A stretch of DNA of 64,000 bases from Mycobacterium sp. SMC-8 (GCF_025263565.1 NZ_CP079865.1:5580001-5644000), one strand, 5' to 3'. Shown: positions 36,025-46,141, counted from the first letter of the stretch. A program made the numbers and translations. Notes: generated by a model not told the origin, from the letters alone.

Positions 36025-37488
36025 TCAACTTTCCGGCGGCGTCAGCATGTCCTGCCACGTCTTGTCCGTGGGGGCGTTCTGGGCGAGGTCAGCCCTGGTG
36101 TGCAGCAAGCCGTCCGGGCCGAGGTAGGTACCGGTGGCGGGGTCGTACTCCGCAATCGTCACCGGCACCGGCGGCTGAACAGGGGCTGCCGCGGGCGCAG
36201 CGTCGCGCGGGGCGCCAGCGGGCAACTGAGGTATGTCCTGACCCGACAAGGTCGCGTTCGGATCCCCTTTCCAGCTGAAGCCGTCGTTGAGGGGCACGTA
36301 TTTCTCATCGCTCTCGCACATCTCGACGGTAGGAGCCCGCTTACCGGGACGTGTCAAGCACGGGTAGTTGCGCACCCCGCGAACATTATTCGGAGAGTCC
36401 TGCGGAATTCGGCAGTAGATCGATCCCTCCGGCCGGTCGGGGCTGTCGACCTCGGCCGGATTGCGTCGCTGTTGAGCCGGCAAGAATCCGGTCGTGCACG
36501 GCGGCGGCACATTGACGTTCAAATTGAAGCTGAGGAAGGCCCCCAGATAGTCCTGACGCGTCCCGCGGTTGGGCACCGTCGTGCCCTGGTGGACGGCCAC
36601 ACCCTGCGGCAGAAGCACCAGAATCTGCTCGACCGCAGGCGCATAGTCGACGAGAACCGGTGCGATGCTGGCCATGTTGGCCAGCAATACCGGCAAGGTC
36701 GGCTGTACCCGGTCCAGCAACTGACGGGCCTGATCGGCGGCCTCCGGGCCAGAGCGCAGGATGTTCTGTAACGCGGGATCATTGTCGCGAAGTTGGCCAG
36801 TGATGTCAGCCAGATTGGACGCCCAGTTGCGGATGGATTCGGCCGTATCGGTCTGCGTGTCGAGCAGCGGTCCCACGTTGTCCACGACATTCGTCACATG
36901 CCCGAGGTTGTGATCGGCGTCGATGGCCAGCGCGGTGGATCCTTTGACGAAGCGGGAGATCTCGGGCCCGAGACCGCCAAAAGCGGTGTAGCCCTCATCG
37001 ATGACGGTCGTCAGGTTGTCACCGGGGATCGCCTCCAATCCCGTGTTGGTGGCGTCGAGCAAGGCGTTGATATCGGGTGGTGTCGATGTGCGGTCCCGCG
37101 CGATCACGTCGCCCTCTTTGAGAAAGGGCCCGTCGGCGACGCGCGGTGTGAGCTCGACGTACTGCTCGCCGACCGCCGACGCGCTGTGCACCTCGGCATC
37201 GAGGTCAGCCGGCACGTCAATATCTGACCTGAGATTCAGAACAGCCTGCACTCCGGTCTCGGTCAGGCCGACACGGCTGACAGTTCCGACCTCGGTACCC
37301 AGATACGTGACATTGGCACGCTCGTAGAGCCCTGCCGCCTCCGGGAGTTCGAGCGTCACATCGTAGTGCCCGATTCCGAAGGCGAGATTCGGAAGGCGCA
37401 TGTACTGCAGTGCCATCACGGTGAAGGCAACGACCGATACGGCGATCAAGGCGATCACCTGCAGCCAGATCTGTCGGGTCATCCGCAT
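36025..37488 (-). CDS. mceF: Mce family protein F
   Basis: This 487-residue protein has an N-terminal membrane helix (IWLQVIALIAVSVVAFTVMAL) and an MCE domain (about residues 35-115, YDVTLELPEAAGLYERANVTYLG). A long helical region follows, then a Pro/Ala-rich C-terminus. The Mce subunits form a periplasm-spanning tube delivering lipids to the YrbE permease. It is sixth in the operon, placing it at the F position. The open frame extends upstream, but the ATG at 37488, one base after the mceE stop, is the natural start. Confidence 0.92.
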   Translation of the reverse strand: MRMTRQIWLQVIALIAVSVVAFTVMALQYMRLPNLAFGIGHYDVTLELPEAAGLYERANVTYLGTEVGTVSRVGLTETGVQAVLNLRSDIDVPADLDAEVHSASAVGEQYVELTPRVADGPFLKEGDVIARDRTSTPPDINALLDATNTGLEAIPGDNLTTVIDEGYTAFGGLGPEISRFVKGSTALAIDADHNLGHVTNVVDNVGPLLDTQTDTAESIRNWASNLADITGQLRDNDPALQNILRSGPEAADQARQLLDRVQPTLPVLLANMASIAPVLVDYAPAVEQILVLLPQGVAVHQGTTVPNRGTRQDYLGAFLSFNLNVNVPPPCTTGFLPAQQRRNPAEVDSPDRPEGSIYCRIPQDSPNNVRGVRNYPCLTRPGKRAPTVEMCESDEKYVPLNDGFSWKGDPNATLSGQDIPQLPAGAPRDAAPAAAPVQPPVPVTIAEYDPATGTYLGPDGLLHTRADLAQNAPTDKTWQDMLTPPES

Positions 37489-37489
37489 G

Positions 37490-38629
37490 TCAGCGTCCTT
37501 GGTCCCAGCGATACGGCACGACAAGCGGATTGCCTGCGGTGTATGGGCTCGGCATCTGGCCGATGGTGCGTCCCCATTGCATTTCGAGCTCGGTGAGATT
37601 GCCCTCCCACCGTGTACCGGTGAACAATGACGCATCCAGTCGGCTGAGGGTCAGATCGATGATCGCGGTGAGGTTCCCGTAGTCACCGCGCACCCAGTAA
37701 TCCAGCGTTTCGTTGGGCCACGGATAGGTCGCGAAGTAGCTCAGCGAGCGCGTCATCGACAGTCCGGCATCGGCCAGGCCCTTGAGTGCCGGGTTGAGCT
37801 GCCTGAGTTCGGCGACCAGGTTCTCTTTGGTCTGACTGACGGTGTCGGCTGCCAACGCCGAGAACTTACCCAGTGAATCGAGGGCACCGACGAGTTGGTC
37901 GCGTTGCTTGTTGAGAACATGCAACGCCTCCGGGATGGTCTCGATGGCCCGGTCCACCAATGGCTTTTGAGCCGATACCTGCCCTGCGAGGTCATTGAGG
38001 CTCTGCGTGGCATCGATGATGTCGTCTGACTGCCGGCTCAAAGTCCCCATGAAGATGTCGAGTTGCTGTAACAGACTGCGCAGATCGGCCTCACGTCCGG
38101 CAAATGCCGAACTGAGTGCCTGGGTGATGTCCTGGATCTGGCCGATACCGCCGCCGTTGAGTATGAGCGAAAGAGCGGCGAGGGTCCGTTCGGTCGTCGG
38201 ATACGAGTCACCGGATGACAATGGGATCAGCGAGCCGTCCCCGAGCCGGCCCTCGGGGTCGGTCCCGAGCGGTGGCGCCAACTCGATGTGTTTGGACCCG
38301 AGCAGGCTTGTCTGTCCTACCGTCGCGATCGCGTTGGCGGGCAAGGAGACATCGCCGTTGATATCCATCGTCAGCAGCGCGTGCCAACCCTGCCGTTCGA
38401 TCTTGATGACGGTGCCGACGTTGACATCACCCACCCGGACCCTGGAGTTTCGCTCGATATTGTCCACATCGGGCAGCTGAGCCTGAATCGTGTACGCACC
38501 GGGTCCGCCGCCTTCGGTCCCCGGCAAAGGCAGCGAATTGGCACCCTGCCAGCCACAACCCGACGCGGCGACTGCCACGGTCACGGCCAATACGGTCACG
38601 GTGCAGCGTGCGGGAGCGATGATCTTCAT
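37490..38629 (-). CDS. mceE: Mce family lipoprotein E (LprK-type)
   Basis: This 379-residue Mce protein starts at the ATG at 38629, overlapping the mceD stop. It has a lipoprotein signal, with hydrophobic TVTVLAVTVAVAA and lipobox ASGC at about residue 27, typical of the E subunit. The MCE domain follows (VDNIERNSRVRVGDVNVGTV), then helical repeats. The lipid-anchored E subunit is characteristic of mce operons and fixes the gene order A-F. Confidence 0.93.
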   Translation of the reverse strand: MKIIAPARCTVTVLAVTVAVAASGCGWQGANSLPLPGTEGGGPGAYTIQAQLPDVDNIERNSRVRVGDVNVGTVIKIERQGWHALLTMDINGDVSLPANAIATVGQTSLLGSKHIELAPPLGTDPEGRLGDGSLIPLSSGDSYPTTERTLAALSLILNGGGIGQIQDITQALSSAFAGREADLRSLLQQLDIFMGTLSRQSDDIIDATQSLNDLAGQVSAQKPLVDRAIETIPEALHVLNKQRDQLVGALDSLGKFSALAADTVSQTKENLVAELRQLNPALKGLADAGLSMTRSLSYFATYPWPNETLDYWVRGDYGNLTAIIDLTLSRLDASLFTGTRWEGNLTELEMQWGRTIGQMPSPYTAGNPLVVPYRWDQGR

Positions 38630-39930
38630 GAACCGCTCCCTGCCGGAACCATCAGGCCTGGCAACCCGGCCGCCGGATCCGTGGACTCCGCGGCAAACGG
38701 ATCGGTGCCAGCTGGCGTGGCATCGGGACCCGGGGCCTCGGCTGCCGGCGGCGGGATGTAATCCGGCCGCATCCAGTCCTCGCTGTAGGTGACCTCGTTG
38801 GGACGGGCCGCAGCGCCGACGAACAGGTTCTCGCCGAGCGGCGGGAAGTTGTATTGGCGGTTCTTCACAATCGGCGCAAGGTATTGCACGCACAGCTTCG
38901 CGGACTCCTCGGCCCCCAGTCGCGACGCGGCCTGGATTGCACCGCAGATGAAATCGATGGGGTTGGAGAAGTTGTTGATGGCGAGCACCCCGGTCAGGGC
39001 GCCCTGCGCGGGCTGGTAGATATTCACGAAGTTCTGGAATGCGGTCGGCGCAACGTGCAGCGTCTGCTTGAGGTCACCCAGACTCTCGTACAGCGCCGTC
39101 GTGATCGACGCGAGCGATTCCGAGGCCGTACCCACCGCGTCCCGGTTGTCCGCGAGGAACGTCGAGACATCACCGACGACTCCAGAGACATCGGTGAGCG
39201 CCGAACCTACTTCGTTGTCATCATTGGCGAGGGCATTCGTCACGCCGCTGAGATTCTGGTTCAGCTTGCGCATGATGTCGGCACTATTCTGCAACGCGGA
39301 CACCAGAATCGATATGTTCTTGACCGTCGAGAAGATGTCGGTGCTGTGGTCGCCCAGGGCCGAGAACGCCTGCGACAACTGGATGAGTGTCTCGCGAATG
39401 TTGGCGCCCTCGCCCCGAAGGTTGTCCGCTGCGGTGTTGATGAACCCGCCCAGCGAACTGACGCCACCGGGACTCGTCGGTTGCAGGGACTCGGTCAGTT
39501 TCTCCAACTGCTCGCGGAAATCATCCCATTCGACTGGTACCGCGGTGCGGTCCTCCGGGATCGTCGCATCATCCTGCAACGTCGGACCACCGCTGTACCG
39601 GGGAGTGAGCTGAATCGCGCGTACCGACACTAAAGACGGTGAGAGAATCGCAGCTTTCGCTTCTGCGGGCACCTTGAATCGGGAGTCGTACCAGAAGTCG
39701 ATCTTGGCCCGATTCCCCTGCGGTTCGATGGATTCGATCTTGCCGACCGGAACACCGAGGATCCTTACCTCATCACCGGGATAGATGCCGTTGCTGTTGG
39801 CGAAGAACCCGGTGACGTGCACTCGCGCGGACGTCTCGGTATGACGGGTGACGAGCACAATTCCGACAACCAAGATCACCAGCAGAGCGACGGCAATCCT
39901 GCTCCGTGTCAGGGCTTTTGACTTGTTCAT
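38626..39930 (-). CDS. mceD: Mce family protein D
   Basis: This 434-residue Mce protein has an N-terminal helix (IAVALLVILVVGIVLVT), an MCE domain (about 35-120, HVTGFFANSNGIYPGDEVRILGVPVG) and a C-terminal Pro/Ala-rich tail. The longer frame from 40125 includes improbable sequence; the ATG at 39930 overlaps the mceC stop as ATGA. It is the fourth of six Mce subunits. Confidence 0.93.
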   Translation of the reverse strand: MNKSKALTRSRIAVALLVILVVGIVLVTRHTETSARVHVTGFFANSNGIYPGDEVRILGVPVGKIESIEPQGNRAKIDFWYDSRFKVPAEAKAAILSPSLVSVRAIQLTPRYSGGPTLQDDATIPEDRTAVPVEWDDFREQLEKLTESLQPTSPGGVSSLGGFINTAADNLRGEGANIRETLIQLSQAFSALGDHSTDIFSTVKNISILVSALQNSADIMRKLNQNLSGVTNALANDDNEVGSALTDVSGVVGDVSTFLADNRDAVGTASESLASITTALYESLGDLKQTLHVAPTAFQNFVNIYQPAQGALTGVLAINNFSNPIDFICGAIQAASRLGAEESAKLCVQYLAPIVKNRQYNFPPLGENLFVGAAARPNEVTYSEDWMRPDYIPPPAAEAPGPDATPAGTDPFAAESTDPAAGLPGLMVPAGSGS

Positions 39931-41270
39931 GGTTGTCCCGTCGACGGAATGGCCGGTTGCGGCGCAGCTTCGCCGGGAGCCGGCGCAATCACCGGTACCG
40001 GACTCGGCGCGGGCTGGAGGTCTGCCGGCGGGCCGGGCGGCGGCCCGCCGGGCGCGGGTTGGGGACCCTGTTCCCGTAAGGGGTAGCATCCCGGCCCCGG
40101 TAGCGGGATGCCCGGAGGACCGCACTGCCGGTCACCGGGGTTTCCGGTGATGGCGTCCGGAATGGTCATTCGAGGATCGCCCGCTTGGCCGGTCCGCGGG
40201 AAGGGCACCGGAAGTGCCGGCGAGGCAGGTTGCCCGACCTCAGGGTCGCCCAATTGCGACGGTAACAAGGTGTTCGGGTCGACGCCCAGATCCGAGAACG
40301 CAGCATCGACGAAGGGCTGGACGAACTGACCTGGCAACAGATTCGCCAGATAAGCCTTGAAGAAGGGGCCCGACGATACCGACTCCCCCAGTGACATCGC
40401 GTACTGATTCAGCCTCTTTATCGAGACCTGGATCTCCTCCTTGTGGTCGTCCACAATATGCAAAGCACCATTGAGCTTGCTCAACGCCGGACCTATGGAA
40501 TCTCGATTCTCGTCGATCAATCCCTTCAACTGCTGGACGAGGGCTGAGATGTGTCCAGAGACGTTATCCAACGCCGCACTCTGCGTCTGCAATTGGACAA
40601 GCAGTGCATTGGTTTCTGCGATGAGGCCGACCACCTGTTCACTGCGCTCGGCGAGCACCCCGGTGATCTTATTGGCATTGGCGAGCAGATTCCGCAAGTC
40701 GCCGTCGCGCTGGGTCAGCGCTTCAGAAAATCTGCCGACACCTTCGACGGCGGCCCTGACGTCGTCGGGCGTGTCCTTGAAGGTCTCGGACAGCACCGAA
40801 AGAGACTGCGACAGTTGATCGGTGTCCAGTCCACTGATCGTACTGGTCAGATCCCCCAACGCATCCGGGAGCTGGTACGGCGACTGAGTCCTGGACAGCG
40901 GGATGGGGCCCTTCTGCGATTCCTCACCGCGCGGGATCACCTCAAGTATTTTGGCGCCAAGAAGGCTTTTCGTCTTGATCGCCACCTCGGTGCGGTCGCC
41001 GAGCTCGATATCGCCGTCGACCTTGAAGGTCACCAGCACCCCGGTGTCATCCAAAGACACACCGTTGACCTGACCCACCCGGTATCCGAACACCTGTACC
41101 GGCGCACCGTCGATCAAACCGCCCGCCTCAGCGAAGTAGGCCGAATACTGGGTGCTGGTATTGACGAATGGAATCTTGTCGTAGTTCAGCGCCCCGACAA
41201 TCACCGCCGCGGTCAAGCCGACGCCGACAGCACTGAGTACCAGTGGATTTCGCTCTCCGAAAGCTTTCAC
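39927..41270 (-). CDS. mceC: Mce family protein C
   Basis: This Mce protein of about 447 residues starts at a GTG at 41270 that overlaps the mceB stop (GTGA); a GTG at 41282 is the longer alternative. It has one membrane helix (PLVLSAVGVGLTAAVIVGAL), the MCE domain (FAEAGGLIDGAPVQVFGYRVGQV), a long helical segment, and a Pro/Gly-rich tail. It is the third Mce subunit of the importer. Confidence 0.93.
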   Translation of the reverse strand: MKAFGERNPLVLSAVGVGLTAAVIVGALNYDKIPFVNTSTQYSAYFAEAGGLIDGAPVQVFGYRVGQVNGVSLDDTGVLVTFKVDGDIELGDRTEVAIKTKSLLGAKILEVIPRGEESQKGPIPLSRTQSPYQLPDALGDLTSTISGLDTDQLSQSLSVLSETFKDTPDDVRAAVEGVGRFSEALTQRDGDLRNLLANANKITGVLAERSEQVVGLIAETNALLVQLQTQSAALDNVSGHISALVQQLKGLIDENRDSIGPALSKLNGALHIVDDHKEEIQVSIKRLNQYAMSLGESVSSGPFFKAYLANLLPGQFVQPFVDAAFSDLGVDPNTLLPSQLGDPEVGQPASPALPVPFPRTGQAGDPRMTIPDAITGNPGDRQCGPPGIPLPGPGCYPLREQGPQPAPGGPPPGPPADLQPAPSPVPVIAPAPGEAAPQPAIPSTGQP

Positions 41271-42292
41271 TTGGGTGCACACCTCCCCGTGTCCTGGCCG
41301 GCCAACTTGACATAGACGGGTTGCCCACCCTTGCCGTTGACCTTCAGCACGGCATTACACAGATAGAAGTTGAAGAAATCGCCATACAGGCCGAACCGGC
41401 TCAGCATCTGATACTTCTCCGGCAACGTCTGGAGCAGCGAGTTCATGTAGTCCTTGTCGGCCACGATGTTGCCGGCTACCCGGTCCGTCTCCTGGACGAA
41501 GGTCTTCAGGGGCGGACGTGCCTGGGTGAGCAGGTCGGCGATGCTCGCCGACGCGGCATCGGTGTATGCGATCGAGTTGCTGATGTCCTCACTGCGCTTG
41601 GAAAGCGTCTTCATCAACCCGGACAGCGAATCGACCGCCTTGGCGAATTCGGTGTTCTGGTCGGCCAGCGACCCGGTGACTGTCTTCAGATTCGTGATGA
41701 CATCGCCGATCAGTTGGTTCCGGTCCGCGAGAGTGTTGGTCAAGGTGGCCGTGTGTTGAAAGAACGAACTCACAGTCGCGCCCTGGCCCTCGAACGCACT
41801 GACCAGTTGTTCGGACAGAGCGTTGACCTGGTCTGGGTCGAGCGCGCGGAACAACGGCCGGAAACCGCCGATCAGCGCATCCAAATCCAACGCGGGAGAC
41901 GTGTTCTGGAGCGGAATAGTGTCTCCGGCCCGCAGAGTCCGGACTCCCCCGGCACCTTCTTCCAAAGCCAGATATCGGCCCCCGATCAGGTCGTCGTACC
42001 GGATCACCGCACGGCTGCCGTCGGTGAGTACCACCGAATCGTCCGCTGCGAACTCCACGGTCGCCGACCGGGAATCCACAGAGATGGACTTCACCTTGCC
42101 GACCTCTACGCCGGCGACCCTGACGAATTGTCCTTCCTCCAGACCGGTCACATTCGAGAACACCGCACGGTAGGTCGTCTCATCGTTGAATCGCAGCTGG
42201 GCGAAGACGGCGAACATTGCGAATGTGAAGAAGGTGCAGACAACCAGGAATGCGCTCAGTCGCCATACAGCGGCCGGGAGGTTATCGCGCAT
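41267..42292 (-). CDS. mceB: Mce family protein B
   Basis: This 341-residue Mce protein has an N-terminal helix (SAFLVVCTFFTFAMFAVFA) and an MCE domain (FSNVTGLEEGQFVRVAGVEVGKV), and ends without a proline tail, as expected for the B subunit. The ATG at 42292 is chosen; a TTG at 42301 is possible. A gap of about 40 bp to mceA is the longest inside the mceA-F cluster. Confidence 0.92.
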   Translation of the reverse strand: MRDNLPAAVWRLSAFLVVCTFFTFAMFAVFAQLRFNDETTYRAVFSNVTGLEEGQFVRVAGVEVGKVKSISVDSRSATVEFAADDSVVLTDGSRAVIRYDDLIGGRYLALEEGAGGVRTLRAGDTIPLQNTSPALDLDALIGGFRPLFRALDPDQVNALSEQLVSAFEGQGATVSSFFQHTATLTNTLADRNQLIGDVITNLKTVTGSLADQNTEFAKAVDSLSGLMKTLSKRSEDISNSIAYTDAASASIADLLTQARPPLKTFVQETDRVAGNIVADKDYMNSLLQTLPEKYQMLSRFGLYGDFFNFYLCNAVLKVNGKGGQPVYVKLAGQDTGRCAPK

Positions 42293-42331
42293 CTCGGTCA
42301 ACTCTCTGTACGTAGCGCATCGAAAGGAACT

Positions 42332-43780
42332 TCATCGCGGCGCCGCCGGGACCGGCGGTGGCGCGCCGGGAGTGGGGTGGGTGTGAGCGGGGACCGGCAC
42401 CACAAACGGTTCTGATCCCGGTCTCGGCCCCGGGTCACGGGGCAACCCCGGTGGCGGTGCAGGTGGGAGACCCGGCCAGAGCGGTGCTCCATCCGGCGCA
42501 TAGAGCTGAGCTCCGTGAGGCGGTGCACCGGGATACGGAACAGGACCGATCGCGGGGCCGCCGGGATTCCGGACGCTCGGCGGCTCGGGCACAGCACGAG
42601 TGCCGGGGAAATAGTTGGCGTATCCGGGAAATCCGATACCCGGATTGGGCCGCCAGTCGATCCCGGTTCCCCAGCCGGTGTCGGTGATCAATGACCGGAC
42701 AGGCCAGTTCTTCGCGACATCAGGTAGCGATCCGCATCCGGGCTTACCGCCGGGTCCGCCCTTGGCTGCGACCTTCGGCAGATTGTCCGGATACCTATAG
42801 GCGTCGTCACCGAGGAGAATCGCCACGTCGAGCCAGAGCGAGTTGCGGTTGACCGAGCCAGTGGCGGAATAGCCACCCTGTTCGAGAAACGTGGTGCCGG
42901 CTTGCAAAAGGCACGTGTACTCAGGGCTGTACTTATGCAGCAGCCGTGTCGTGGACTCCAGTGCGTTGATCGACGTGACGAAATTGTCCTTGCTCGGCGC
43001 AAGTAGGTTTGTCCCCGACGTGGAGAAGCCGATGACGTTGGCCAATAGGGCATCGAGCGCACCGGCGTTGGTGGTGATCGATGTACTCGTCACGGACAGT
43101 GCGTCAAGAGCCGCAAGAATGTCCGGAGCCGCTGCCCCGTACGTGTCGCTGAAACCCTTGAGCGACTGCCAGTCCGAGCTCAGCGCATCCGAGCGTGCAT
43201 TCAAGGCACTCAACACTCGGTTGGCACCACTGGTGGCCTCGCCGATCGCCTGCCCCTGCCCGCGAAGCCCATCGGACAATGCGGTGAGAATTGCATTCAG
43301 CTTGCTCGGATCAACCTTGTCGAGGACGTTGTTCAAGTTCTGGAAAACCGTGTTTACCTCGGTGCTGACGTTCTGGGCGACGATGACGGCACCGGCTCGC
43401 AACCGATCGGCGGCTGGGTCGGACGGATAGCTCAAGTCGACATACTTGGCGCCGAAGGCCGTCGTCGCACGGATCTGAGCCTGAACATTGGCCGGGATGT
43501 ACTGCACTTGGTCGGGGAACAACTCCAAAGTCAACGACACAGGTCCGGTGCCGCCTCGGACCGCTTGGACGCGGCCGACCTGGACACCGCGGAGTTTAAC
43601 CTTCGCACCAGGCTCCATCACGAGTCCGGACCTCTCCGACGTCAACGTCACAGCCACAACTCGGTCGAAGGTACCGGCGAAAAAGCCGAGGCACGTGCCG
43701 ACGACGACGACGATCGCCGCGAGTAGCGCCAGCCCCCACCATGACCTGTTGATCGGTCGATTCCGCTTTCCGTTGGACAT
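42332..43780 (-). CDS. mceA: Mce family protein A
   Basis: This 482-residue Mce protein starts at the ATG at 43780, four bases after the yrbEB stop. It has a membrane helix (GLALLAAIVVVVGTCLGFFAG), the MCE domain (LTSERSGLVMEPGAKVKLRGVQVGRV), helical repeats, and a long Pro-rich C-terminus (about residues 410-482). Upstream frame extension overlaps yrbEB and is rejected. It is the first Mce subunit. Confidence 0.93.
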   Translation of the reverse strand: MSNGKRNRPINRSWWGLALLAAIVVVVGTCLGFFAGTFDRVVAVTLTSERSGLVMEPGAKVKLRGVQVGRVQAVRGGTGPVSLTLELFPDQVQYIPANVQAQIRATTAFGAKYVDLSYPSDPAADRLRAGAVIVAQNVSTEVNTVFQNLNNVLDKVDPSKLNAILTALSDGLRGQGQAIGEATSGANRVLSALNARSDALSSDWQSLKGFSDTYGAAAPDILAALDALSVTSTSITTNAGALDALLANVIGFSTSGTNLLAPSKDNFVTSINALESTTRLLHKYSPEYTCLLQAGTTFLEQGGYSATGSVNRNSLWLDVAILLGDDAYRYPDNLPKVAAKGGPGGKPGCGSLPDVAKNWPVRSLITDTGWGTGIDWRPNPGIGFPGYANYFPGTRAVPEPPSVRNPGGPAIGPVPYPGAPPHGAQLYAPDGAPLWPGLPPAPPPGLPRDPGPRPGSEPFVVPVPAHTHPTPGAPPPVPAAPR

Positions 43781-43784
43781 GCCG

Positions 43785-44639
43785 CTACCCCGAGAGGTTG
43801 AAGTTGCCGGACTGGCCGTAGATGGCCAGCGAGACGAACATGGTGATGCCGACGGCGGCAATGAGCGAGGTGCGCACAGCGCGCCCCACCGCTTCACCGA
43901 CACCCGCAGGCCCGCCACTGGCGTTGAAACCGTAATACGTGTGCACCAACATGACCACCACGGCCATACAGATGGCCTGGAAGAACGACCAGATCAGGTC
44001 TGTTGGATTGAGGAACGTCGTGAAGTAGTGGTCGTACACGCCGGTGGACTGTCCGTATACGGCGGTGGTGCCGAACCGGGTGGCCAAGAACGCCATCAAC
44101 ACAGCCACGCAGTAGAGCGGAACAACAACGATGATGCCGGCGACAAGCCGACTCGACGCTAGATAGGCGACCGACCGGATGCCCATCACTTCCAGTGCAT
44201 CGATCTCCTCGGCAATGCGCATGGCACCCAGCTGGGCGGTGGCACCGGCACCGATGGTGGCAGCCAGCCCGATTCCGGCCACGAGGGGGGCCACCAGCCG
44301 CACATTCAGGAATGCCGAAGTGAATCCGGCGAGCGCATCGACACCAACCTGCTGGAGCTGGCTGTAGGCCTGCACGGCGATGAGCGAACCGGCCGAGAGT
44401 GTCAGAAAACCGACAATCACGACAGTGCCCCCAATGACCGCCAGAGCACCTGTGCCGAAACTCATCTGGGCGGTCAAACGGACCACTTCGACCCGATAGT
44501 GGGTCAACGCCCCCACTATGCCCCGGAAGGTTTGCCCGTAGAACTCTGCTTGGCTGCTGAACCGAAACCAACCGTCGGCCAGGGCATCCGCCCGACGTCT
44601 CAGGCGAGGGAATTGGGTGCTCGGGCTTGTGTTGCTCAC
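43785..44639 (-). CDS. yrbEB: YrbEB/MlaE-type ABC permease subunit with IS-supplied start
   Basis: This permease of 284 residues carries the MlaE signature AEEIDALEVMGIRS near residue 150 and five to six hydrophobic segments. With YrbEA it forms the inner-membrane part of the Mce lipid importer. The open frame runs upstream into the IS110 element, but the sensible start is the GTG at 44639, formed at the IS junction. If the element is removed, the codon becomes ATG overlapping the yrbEA stop (ATGAGC). The IS provides AAGGATGG upstream, so translation may continue. Whether the IS promoter structure allows operon transcription is unknown. Confidence 0.9.
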   Translation of the reverse strand: MSNTSPSTQFPRLRRRADALADGWFRFSSQAEFYGQTFRGIVGALTHYRVEVVRLTAQMSFGTGALAVIGGTVVIVGFLTLSAGSLIAVQAYSQLQQVGVDALAGFTSAFLNVRLVAPLVAGIGLAATIGAGATAQLGAMRIAEEIDALEVMGIRSVAYLASSRLVAGIIVVVPLYCVAVLMAFLATRFGTTAVYGQSTGVYDHYFTTFLNPTDLIWSFFQAICMAVVVMLVHTYYGFNASGGPAGVGEAVGRAVRTSLIAAVGITMFVSLAIYGQSGNFNLSG

Positions 44640-44896
44640 TGGTGCACCATCCTTGTGTCGGTGATCTTGGATGGATTGCCGATGCACCCGAGGTGCCGCT
44701 GATCTATCGCCCTGCTCGCTCGACACATTCGATGTCCAGCATGAGTTCTGCGGAGGCCAGTGGTTACCCGGGGCGCGTTGACCGTCGACAGGGCTATGCG
44801 CCACCGAGCGCCGCTCAGTGAGCGAACCGGCAGTCGTGCCCCGGAACCTGCACATAAGGGTGCCTCCCCACTGGGCTTAGCAGCGAGGAGGCTGTC
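44637..44896 (+). ncRNA. candidate bridge RNA region of the IS110 left end
   Basis: Non-coding left end of the element. IS110-group elements encode a bridge RNA here whose loops pair with target and donor. Three matches support this: GCATGAG (44739-44745) complements the target right side CTCATGC; CAGTGAG (44816-44822) complements the element's own left end with core, CTCACTG; ACAGGGC (44788-44794) equals the right end of the element, ACAGGGCAA. The order target loop then donor loop is as expected. The left target guide is weak (TGCTC only). RNA boundaries are not determined. Confidence 0.55.
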
Positions 44897-46141
44897 ATGA
44901 AGTCTGCCCGAAATACCCTGCCAACGGAACCCACCAATGGGCTCACCTGTGGAATCGACTGGGCCCGCGATGATCACGCGGTCTCGATCGTCGATGCCAA
45001 AGGCCGCGAGATCACCCGCAAAACGATCGGTCACCACGCCGTTGGGCTGCGTGATCTGCTCACCACACTGCAGCGCGTCGGTGTCGGAGAAGTCGCCATC
45101 GAACGCCCCGACGGTCCGGTTGTAGATGCCCTGCTCGAGGCCGGGATCACCGTCGTGGTGATCAGTCCCAACCAGGTGAAGAACCTGCGCGGGCGCTACG
45201 GATCGGCCGGCAACAAAGACGACCGCTTCGACGCGTTCGTCCTGGCCGACACCTTGCGCACCGACCGGACCCGGCTGCGGCCCCTGCAGCCCGACAGCCC
45301 GGCCACCGTCGCCCTGCGTCAGACCTGTCGAGCCCGCAAAAATCTGGTCGCTCACCGCGTGGCGATCGCCAACCAGCTGCGGGCTCATCTGATGATCGTC
45401 TTTCCCGGCGCGGTCGGGCTGTTCGCCGATATCGACTCGCCGATCAGCCTGGCCTTTTTGGCCCGCTTTGACTGCCAGGACCGCGCCGACTGGCTCTCGG
45501 TCACCCGGATGGCCAACTGGCTGGCCAGCGTTGGCTACAGCGGCCGCACCCACGCCAGTGAACTGCACCGACGACTCACCGCCGCGCCTCGCGGCGCCAC
45601 CGGTATCGACGGTGCCACCATCACCGCGACCTTCGTCGAGGTGTTGAGCACTGTGAGCGCCCAGATCAAAACCCTCGACCAGAGCATCGCCGAGCAACTC
45701 GACGCTCACGCCGATGCTCATATCTTCACCAGCCTGCCCCGCTCGGGCACCTTCCGTGCCGCCCGACTGCTCGCCGAAATGGGCGACTGCCGCGCACGGT
45801 TCCCCACCCCCGAATCGCTGGCGTGCCTGGCCGGAGTCGCCCCCTCCACCCGCCAGTCCGGGAAAGTCAAACACGTCGGATTCCGCTGGGCTGCAGACAA
45901 ACAACTCCGCGACGCCGTATGCGATTTCGCCGGTGACAGTCGTCGAGCCAACCCCTGGGCTGCCGATCTCTACAACCGCGCCCGAGCCCGCGGACACGAC
46001 CACCCCCACGCCGTGCGCATCCTCGCCCGCGCCTGGCTCTACATCCTCTGGCACTGCTGGCACGACGAAGTCGCCTACGATCCCACCCAACACAGGGCCC
46101 TCCAAAAGCTGATCAACCAGGATCAACCCAGGGCGGCTTGA
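44897..46141 (+). CDS. IS110-family transposase (DEDD)
   Basis: This 414-residue recombinase has the RuvC-like DEDD residues (CGIDWARDDHAV near residue 17, IERPDGP near 73, GNKDDRFDAFVLAD near 105) and the C-terminal transposase-20 domain with the serine-bearing GVAPSTRQSGK near 316. GAGGAGGCTGTC precedes the ATG. Length and motifs are intact, so it may be active. Confidence 0.93.
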   Translation: MKSARNTLPTEPTNGLTCGIDWARDDHAVSIVDAKGREITRKTIGHHAVGLRDLLTTLQRVGVGEVAIERPDGPVVDALLEAGITVVVISPNQVKNLRGRYGSAGNKDDRFDAFVLADTLRTDRTRLRPLQPDSPATVALRQTCRARKNLVAHRVAIANQLRAHLMIVFPGAVGLFADIDSPISLAFLARFDCQDRADWLSVTRMANWLASVGYSGRTHASELHRRLTAAPRGATGIDGATITATFVEVLSTVSAQIKTLDQSIAEQLDAHADAHIFTSLPRSGTFRAARLLAEMGDCRARFPTPESLACLAGVAPSTRQSGKVKHVGFRWAADKQLRDAVCDFAGDSRRANPWAADLYNRARARGHDHPHAVRILARAWLYILWHCWHDEVAYDPTQHRALQKLINQDQPRAA

